A DNA stretch of 64,000 bases from Isoptericola sp044389085 (GTDB lineage: Bacteria; Actinomycetota; Actinomycetes; Actinomycetales; Cellulomonadaceae): the NCBI RefSeq assembly GCF_044389085.1, contig NZ_JBIRXP010000001.1, positions 868,001 through 932,000 of the forward strand, written 5' to 3'. Positions 60,368-64,000 of this stretch are shown here, one piece after another. The translations under genes and the position numbers were made by a program. Numbering within the stretch: position 1 is the stretch's first letter; the number at the start of each line of letters is the position of its first letter. The notes beneath the pieces were generated by a model. The model did not search any database. It had not been told where the DNA came from and worked only from the letters and a program-made list of their open reading frames with translations.

Positions 60368-61809
60368 GACACCTCGATCTTGTCGATCGTGTCGTCGTTC
60401 GCGATGCGGTCCGTGATCGCCTGCAGCTCCTTGGTCAGGTCCGCGACCGACTTCTTCCCGTCGAGGAAGGAGTTCCAGATCGGGAGCTGCTCCTGGTTCA
60501 TGCCGTACGTGTTGACGAAGTTGAACGTGAAGATGTCGGTCCCGGCCGCGCCGAGCATCTCCGTCTGGGACACGAGCGCCGTCGACCCGAACCCGTCGGC
60601 GGGGACGATGTCCTTCACGATGGTCGGGGCGAGCTTCGTCTTGGAGAAGTTCGTCGCGGCCTCCTTCGAGAGCATGACCCGCAGGAGCTCCTTGCCACCG
60701 GCGACGCTCTTGGCCTGGGAGGGCACGATGAACGGTTCGCCGGCCGTCGAGTGCAGCGCGGTCGGCGGCATCGCCGGGCTCGACGTGACCGAGAAGCTCG
60801 GGACGCCCTTCATCTGGAAGTCCGGCGCCGTCTGGTCCTTCATCTCGTTCTCGATCCAGGACCCCGACGGGTACAGCAGCGCCTCCTGCTTGTTGCTCCA
60901 CTGCGCCTGTGCCGCGGTGAACTGCGTGCCCGACCCGCCGGGCTTGAAGTACCCGGCGTCGATGATCTCCTTCATGATCGTGAAGGTGGCCTGCAGGGAG
61001 TCGTTGGACCAGCAGTCGGGCTTGAGGTTCTCGAGCGCCAGCCGGACCTCGTCGCCCCCCTCCTTGATGGCCGACTCGATCGCGAGGGTCTGGTAGTAGG
61101 TCGCGGCCTCGGTCCCCCACAGGAACAGGTACTTGCCGGCCTGCTTCGCCTCCGCGCCGAGGGCCTTGGCCTCCTCCCACGTGGCCGGCGGCGTCCAGCC
61201 GTTCTTCTCGAAGAGGCTGCCCGAGTACCAGACGCCGTAGACCGTGAGCACGTAGTTGAGGGCCGCGAACTTGTCCCCGTAGGTCCCGGGCGCGAGAACG
61301 CCCTCGTACAGCGTGTCGCGGATGGTCGTGCCCTCGACGTTCGGGGCGTCGATGATGTCCGTGAGGTCCTCGAGCTGGTCGAGGATCGTGTTGAACCCGA
61401 TCGACTGGGCACCCGAGTTGTCCACGAGGTCGGGCGGGTTGCCGCCGACGAACCGCGGCTGCAGCTCGGTGGCGATCTGGGTCGAGGGCGAGACCTTCAC
61501 GGTCGAGCCGGAGTGCAGCCCGGCGAGCACCGTGCCGGCGAACTCGACGTAGTCGACGCCGTAGCCGCCGTCGAAGATCACGGCGTCGACCGTGGTGTTC
61601 TCCGCCATGCCGAACGGGTTCTTCGCGTCCTTCTCCCCGCCCGGGGCGGCGCTGGTCGTCTCCTCGCCCCCTCCCCCGCCCGTCGCGCACGCCGCGAGAG
61701 GGAGGCCGAACGGGACGGCGGCGGCCGTGTACATCACGGCGCGGAGCACCGACCGGCGGGAGGGCTGGGGGGTGATGTTGCTCTGGTCAGTGGTGAAGTT
61801 GCTGGTCAT
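60364..61809 (-). CDS. sugar-binding lipoprotein of ABC importer (NgcE-like)
   Basis: The 481-residue protein starts with a twin-arginine-like signal (PSRRSVLRAVMYTAAAVPFGLP) ending in the lipobox LAAC. A Gly/Glu/Thr linker and a family-1 solute-binding fold follow. The unusually long size and the SRRSVLRA signal resemble NgcE, the GlcNAc/chitobiose-binding protein of Streptomyces. The ligand is inferred and could be another oligosaccharide. Confidence 0.85.
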   Translation of the reverse strand: MTSNFTTDQSNITPQPSRRSVLRAVMYTAAAVPFGLPLAACATGGGGGEETTSAAPGGEKDAKNPFGMAENTTVDAVIFDGGYGVDYVEFAGTVLAGLHSGSTVKVSPSTQIATELQPRFVGGNPPDLVDNSGAQSIGFNTILDQLEDLTDIIDAPNVEGTTIRDTLYEGVLAPGTYGDKFAALNYVLTVYGVWYSGSLFEKNGWTPPATWEEAKALGAEAKQAGKYLFLWGTEAATYYQTLAIESAIKEGGDEVRLALENLKPDCWSNDSLQATFTIMKEIIDAGYFKPGGSGTQFTAAQAQWSNKQEALLYPSGSWIENEMKDQTAPDFQMKGVPSFSVTSSPAMPPTALHSTAGEPFIVPSQAKSVAGGKELLRVMLSKEAATNFSKTKLAPTIVKDIVPADGFGSTALVSQTEMLGAAGTDIFTFNFVNTYGMNQEQLPIWNSFLDGKKSVADLTKELQAITDRIANDDTIDKIEVS

Positions 61810-61956
61810 CGTCGTTGATGCCCTTCGTGTCAGGGTGCGTCGGGAGACGCCCCGTCAACCGTGCTGCTCTGCCCGCTCGATCCCTGCGCCGACCTCCTCG
61901 TCTCGCGCCACGGTGAGCCGTTGCGGCGGGTTCCGCACCGCTCACGGAAATATCTC

Positions 61957-61975
61957 CCATCCACCACAGGGATGG
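61957..61975. promoter_or_regulatory. inverted repeat at the start point of the NgcE-like operon
   Basis: CCATCC and GGATGG, separated by 7 bp, lie directly downstream of the predicted -10 box, where a repressor would block initiation. The repeat sits in an AT-rich island of this GC-rich chromosome. Confidence 0.5.
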
Positions 61976-61980
61976 AGTGG

Positions 61981-62009
61981 AAAATATTCACGTGCGGACG
62001 CCACGTCAA
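61981..62009 (-). promoter_or_regulatory. promoter of the NgcE-like importer operon
   Basis: On the minus strand TTGACG (62,009-62,004) and TATTTT (61,986-61,981) are exactly 17 bp apart, a strong primary sigma-factor promoter. The leader would be about 165 nt. No regulator gene is adjacent. Confidence 0.65.
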
Positions 62010-62070
62010 CTGCCGACACGACAGTGTGACCGGACTGGTACAGAACATCGCCCCCGGGGCGGGGCGGACC

Positions 62071-62583
62071 CTACGTGGCGGGGGTCGCGAGCCGTACGGG
62101 CGCGGGCTCCACGAGCACGGAGAAGTTGACCGACCGCGCGATGAAGCACAGGGCGTGCGCGCGGCGGTGCAGCTCCGCCACCGCCTCGTCCGTCGCCTCC
62201 GGGCCGGCGTCGACGGTCACCCGCGGCCGCAGCGTGACGTCGGTGAACTGCCCCTCGCCCCGGGACTCCACCCGCATCGTGCCGGTCGTCTCGTCGGTGT
62301 ACTCGCGGACCACGAGACCGTGCTCGGCGGCCAGGTGCAGGAACCACAGCATGTGGCACTGCGCCAGGCTCGCGACGAACAGCTCCTCGGGGTTGTGCCG
62401 CGCCGGGTCGCCCCGGAACGCGGGGTCGGCGCTGCCGAGCAGCGGCGGCTTGCCCGTGACGGCGACCGTATGGTTCCGGGAGTACGACGTGTAGGACGTC
62501 GTGCCCGGCGCCTCGGAGCCGGCGGCGGCCCCGGCGGCATCGGGCCAGGCGACGGTCACGGCGTAGTTGTGGTGCGCACCCAT
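62071..62583 (-). CDS. OsmC-family protein
   Basis: The 170-residue protein has the OsmC fold with redox cysteines Cys76 (ASLAQCHMLWFL) and Cys146 (HALCFIARSVNF), and the RHNPEELFVASLAQCH signature. It is distinct from the ohr product elsewhere in the window: Cys146 lies in a CFIARS context and not CPYS. It probably reduces peroxides, but the substrate is unknown. The ATG is chosen over a GTG 2 codons earlier. Neither has a clear ribosome binding site. Confidence 0.88.
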   Translation of the reverse strand: MGAHHNYAVTVAWPDAAGAAAGSEAPGTTSYTSYSRNHTVAVTGKPPLLGSADPAFRGDPARHNPEELFVASLAQCHMLWFLHLAAEHGLVVREYTDETTGTMRVESRGEGQFTDVTLRPRVTVDAGPEATDEAVAELHRRAHALCFIARSVNFSVLVEPAPVRLATPAT

Positions 62584-62600
62584 GGCCACACGCTAGGGCG

Positions 62601-64000
62601 TCAGGCGGCGCTGCGCTTACCAGAACGCTTCGACGTGCCCTTCGCCGGCGTCGCCGACTTCCCGGAACCCTTCGTGGACCCCTTCGTCGACCCCTTGGCC
62701 GAGCTCCGCGTACGGGGCGCCGACGACGCCGAGGTCGCGGCGGCGGACCGCGCCGGCGCCGTCGAGGCCGCGACGGGCACGGCCGGGTGCTCCTGGAGGA
62801 TCGGCGCCAGGAACCGTCCCGTGTGGCTCGCCTCGACCTGCGCGACCACCTCGGGCGTGCCCTCGGCCACGACGGTCCCGCCGCCGGAACCGCCCTCCGG
62901 ACCCATGTCGACGATCCAGTCCGCGCTCTTGATCACGTCGAGGTTGTGCTCGATCACCAGCACGGTGTTGCCCTTGTCGACCAGGGACTGCAGGACGCCG
63001 AGCAGCTTGCGGATGTCCTCGAAGTGCAGGCCGGTGGTCGGCTCGTCGAGCACGTAGATCGTGCGGCCGGTCGACCGCTTCTGCAGCTCGCTCGCGAGCT
63101 TGACCCGCTGCGCCTCACCGCCCGAGAGCGTCGGCGCGGGCTGCCCGAGGCGGACGTAGCCGAGGCCCACCTCGACCAGCGTGGTGAGGTAGCGCGAGAT
63201 CGCCGGGAACGCGGCGAAGAACTCCGCGGCCTCCTCGATCGGCATGTCCAGGACGTCCGCGACCGTCTTGCCCTTGAAGTGCACCTCGAGGGTCTCGCGG
63301 TTGTACCGCGCGCCGTGGCAGACCTCGCACGGCACGTAGACGTCGGGCAGGAAGTTCATCTCGATCTTCAGCGTGCCGTCGCCCGCGCACGCCTCGCAGC
63401 GGCCGCCCTTGACGTTGAAGGAGAACCGCCCCGGCCCGTAGCCACGGACCTTGGCCTCCTCGGTCTCCGCGAAGATCTTGCGGATCCGGTCCCAGACGCC
63501 CGTGTACGTGGCCGGGTTCGACCGCGGCGTGCGCCCGATCGGCCCCTGGTCGACGTGCACCACCTTGTCGAGCTGGTCCACGCCGGTGACCCGGGTGTGC
63601 CGGCCCGCGACCTGGCGCGCGCCGTTGAGCTCGTTGGCGAGCACCGTGTGCAGGATCGAGTTGACGAGCGTCGACTTGCCCGACCCCGAGACCCCGGTGA
63701 CGGCCGTGAGCACCCCGAGGGGGAAGGACACGTCGATCCCCCGCAGGTTGTTCTCGCGGGCGCCGACGACCGTAACCTTGCGGGCCGGGTCGGTCGCGCG
63801 GCGCTCCGCCGGGAGCGCGATGCTGCGTCGGCCCGAGAGGTAGGCACCGGTCATGGACCCCTCGGCCTCGAGCAGCCCGGCGTAGTCGCCGGAGTGCACG
63901 ACGCGGCCCCCGTGCTCGCCGGCCCCGGGACCGACGTCGACGATCCAGTCCGCGGCCCGGATGGTGTCCTCGTCGTGCTCGACGACGATCAGCGTGTTGC
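62601..64000 (-). CDS. uvrA: excinuclease ABC subunit A, C-terminal part (start beyond right edge)
   Basis: About 466 C-terminal residues are visible. They include the end of the first ATPase half (a VEHDEDTIRAADWIVDVGPGAG motif), the second Walker A GVSGSGKSTLVN, the zinc finger CEACAGDGTLKIEMNFLPD...CEVCHG, an ABC signature region (TLSGGEAQRVKLASELQKR) and Walker B VLDEPTTGLH. UvrA is the damage sensor of nucleotide excision repair. A low-complexity basic tail of about 80 residues (repeats of SKGSTKGS type and KRSGKRSAA) follows the conserved end. The start lies past base 64,000. Confidence 0.97.
   Translation of the reverse strand, partial: NTLIVVEHDEDTIRAADWIVDVGPGAGEHGGRVVHSGDYAGLLEAEGSMTGAYLSGRRSIALPAERRATDPARKVTVVGARENNLRGIDVSFPLGVLTAVTGVSGSGKSTLVNSILHTVLANELNGARQVAGRHTRVTGVDQLDKVVHVDQGPIGRTPRSNPATYTGVWDRIRKIFAETEEAKVRGYGPGRFSFNVKGGRCEACAGDGTLKIEMNFLPDVYVPCEVCHGARYNRETLEVHFKGKTVADVLDMPIEEAAEFFAAFPAISRYLTTLVEVGLGYVRLGQPAPTLSGGEAQRVKLASELQKRSTGRTIYVLDEPTTGLHFEDIRKLLGVLQSLVDKGNTVLVIEHNLDVIKSADWIVDMGPEGGSGGGTVVAEGTPEVVAQVEASHTGRFLAPILQEHPAVPVAASTAPARSAAATSASSAPRTRSSAKGSTKGSTKGSGKSATPAKGTSKRSGKRSAA

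Noticed and set aside
62028..62045. A DasR-type dre site (ACTGGT...) upstream of the NgcE-like operon
   Set aside because: Only one half matches, the inverted half is absent, and it lies upstream of the predicted promoter.

Overview
This window looks like the chromosome of a high-GC actinomycete of the Micrococcales, most likely Cellulomonas or a close relative. The evidence is the very high GC, frequent GTG starts with ATGA/GTGA stop-start overlaps, RbpA, OpcA beside G6PDH, the actinobacterial transketolase type, the uvrC-rapZ-yvcK-whiA-gap-pgk-tpiA-secG order, and plant-polysaccharide genes. The genus is inferred from gene content and synteny memory, not from a database search.

Layout. (1) 1-12.0 kb: a minus-strand arabinan/arabinoside utilisation locus. 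A LacI-type regulator lies upstream of a lipoprotein binding protein and two ABC permeases. Six glycoside hydrolases follow (GH1-like, a BNR propeller, an unassigned clan GH-A enzyme, GH27, GH51 and a GH43 lipoprotein cut by the left edge). A promoter, a matched pair of LacI-like operators and two long intra-operon hairpins are visible. (2) 12.1-14.6 kb: DNA polymerase IV and a choloylglycine-hydrolase-family amidase. (3) 14,793-24,023: a 9.2-kb integrated element inserted in the 3' part of tRNA-Pro(GGG). It is bounded by perfect 43-bp direct repeats and carries a tyrosine integrase, XRE regulator, excisionase-like protein, primase-helicase, an HK97-type prohead protease and small unknowns. 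No capsid, portal, terminase or tail gene is seen, so it resembles a phage satellite or PhiRv2-like prophage. This is the most interesting part of the window. (4) 24.1-27.9 kb: the riboflavin operon ribD-ribE-ribBA-ribH under an FMN riboswitch. (5) 28.0-37.5 kb: a membrane protein, der, cmk, rluB, a tetR/ohr divergent pair, scpB, scpA, parA and xerD. (6) 37.7-45.9 kb: ctaB and the divergent pentose-phosphate genes tkt-tal-zwf-opcA-pgl. (7) 45.9-49.2 kb: a GT61-type glycosyltransferase, phenylalanine hydroxylase and rbpA. (8) 49.3-58.4 kb: secG, tpiA, pgk, gap, whiA, yvcK, rapZ and uvrC. (9) 58.4-62.6 kb: a second sugar ABC importer (NgcEFG-like) and an OsmC-family protein. (10) The C-terminal part of uvrA runs off the right edge.

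How it works together. Extracellular GH43 action on arabinan would release oligosaccharides. The lipoprotein binding protein and permeases import them, and the intracellular GH51, GH27 and other enzymes trim them to pentoses, which feed the pentose-phosphate genes also present here. Neither ABC locus encodes an ATPase, so a shared MsiK-like ATPase encoded elsewhere is expected. The tRNA element carries its own integration, regulation and replication genes, but would need a helper phage or lost genes to make particles.
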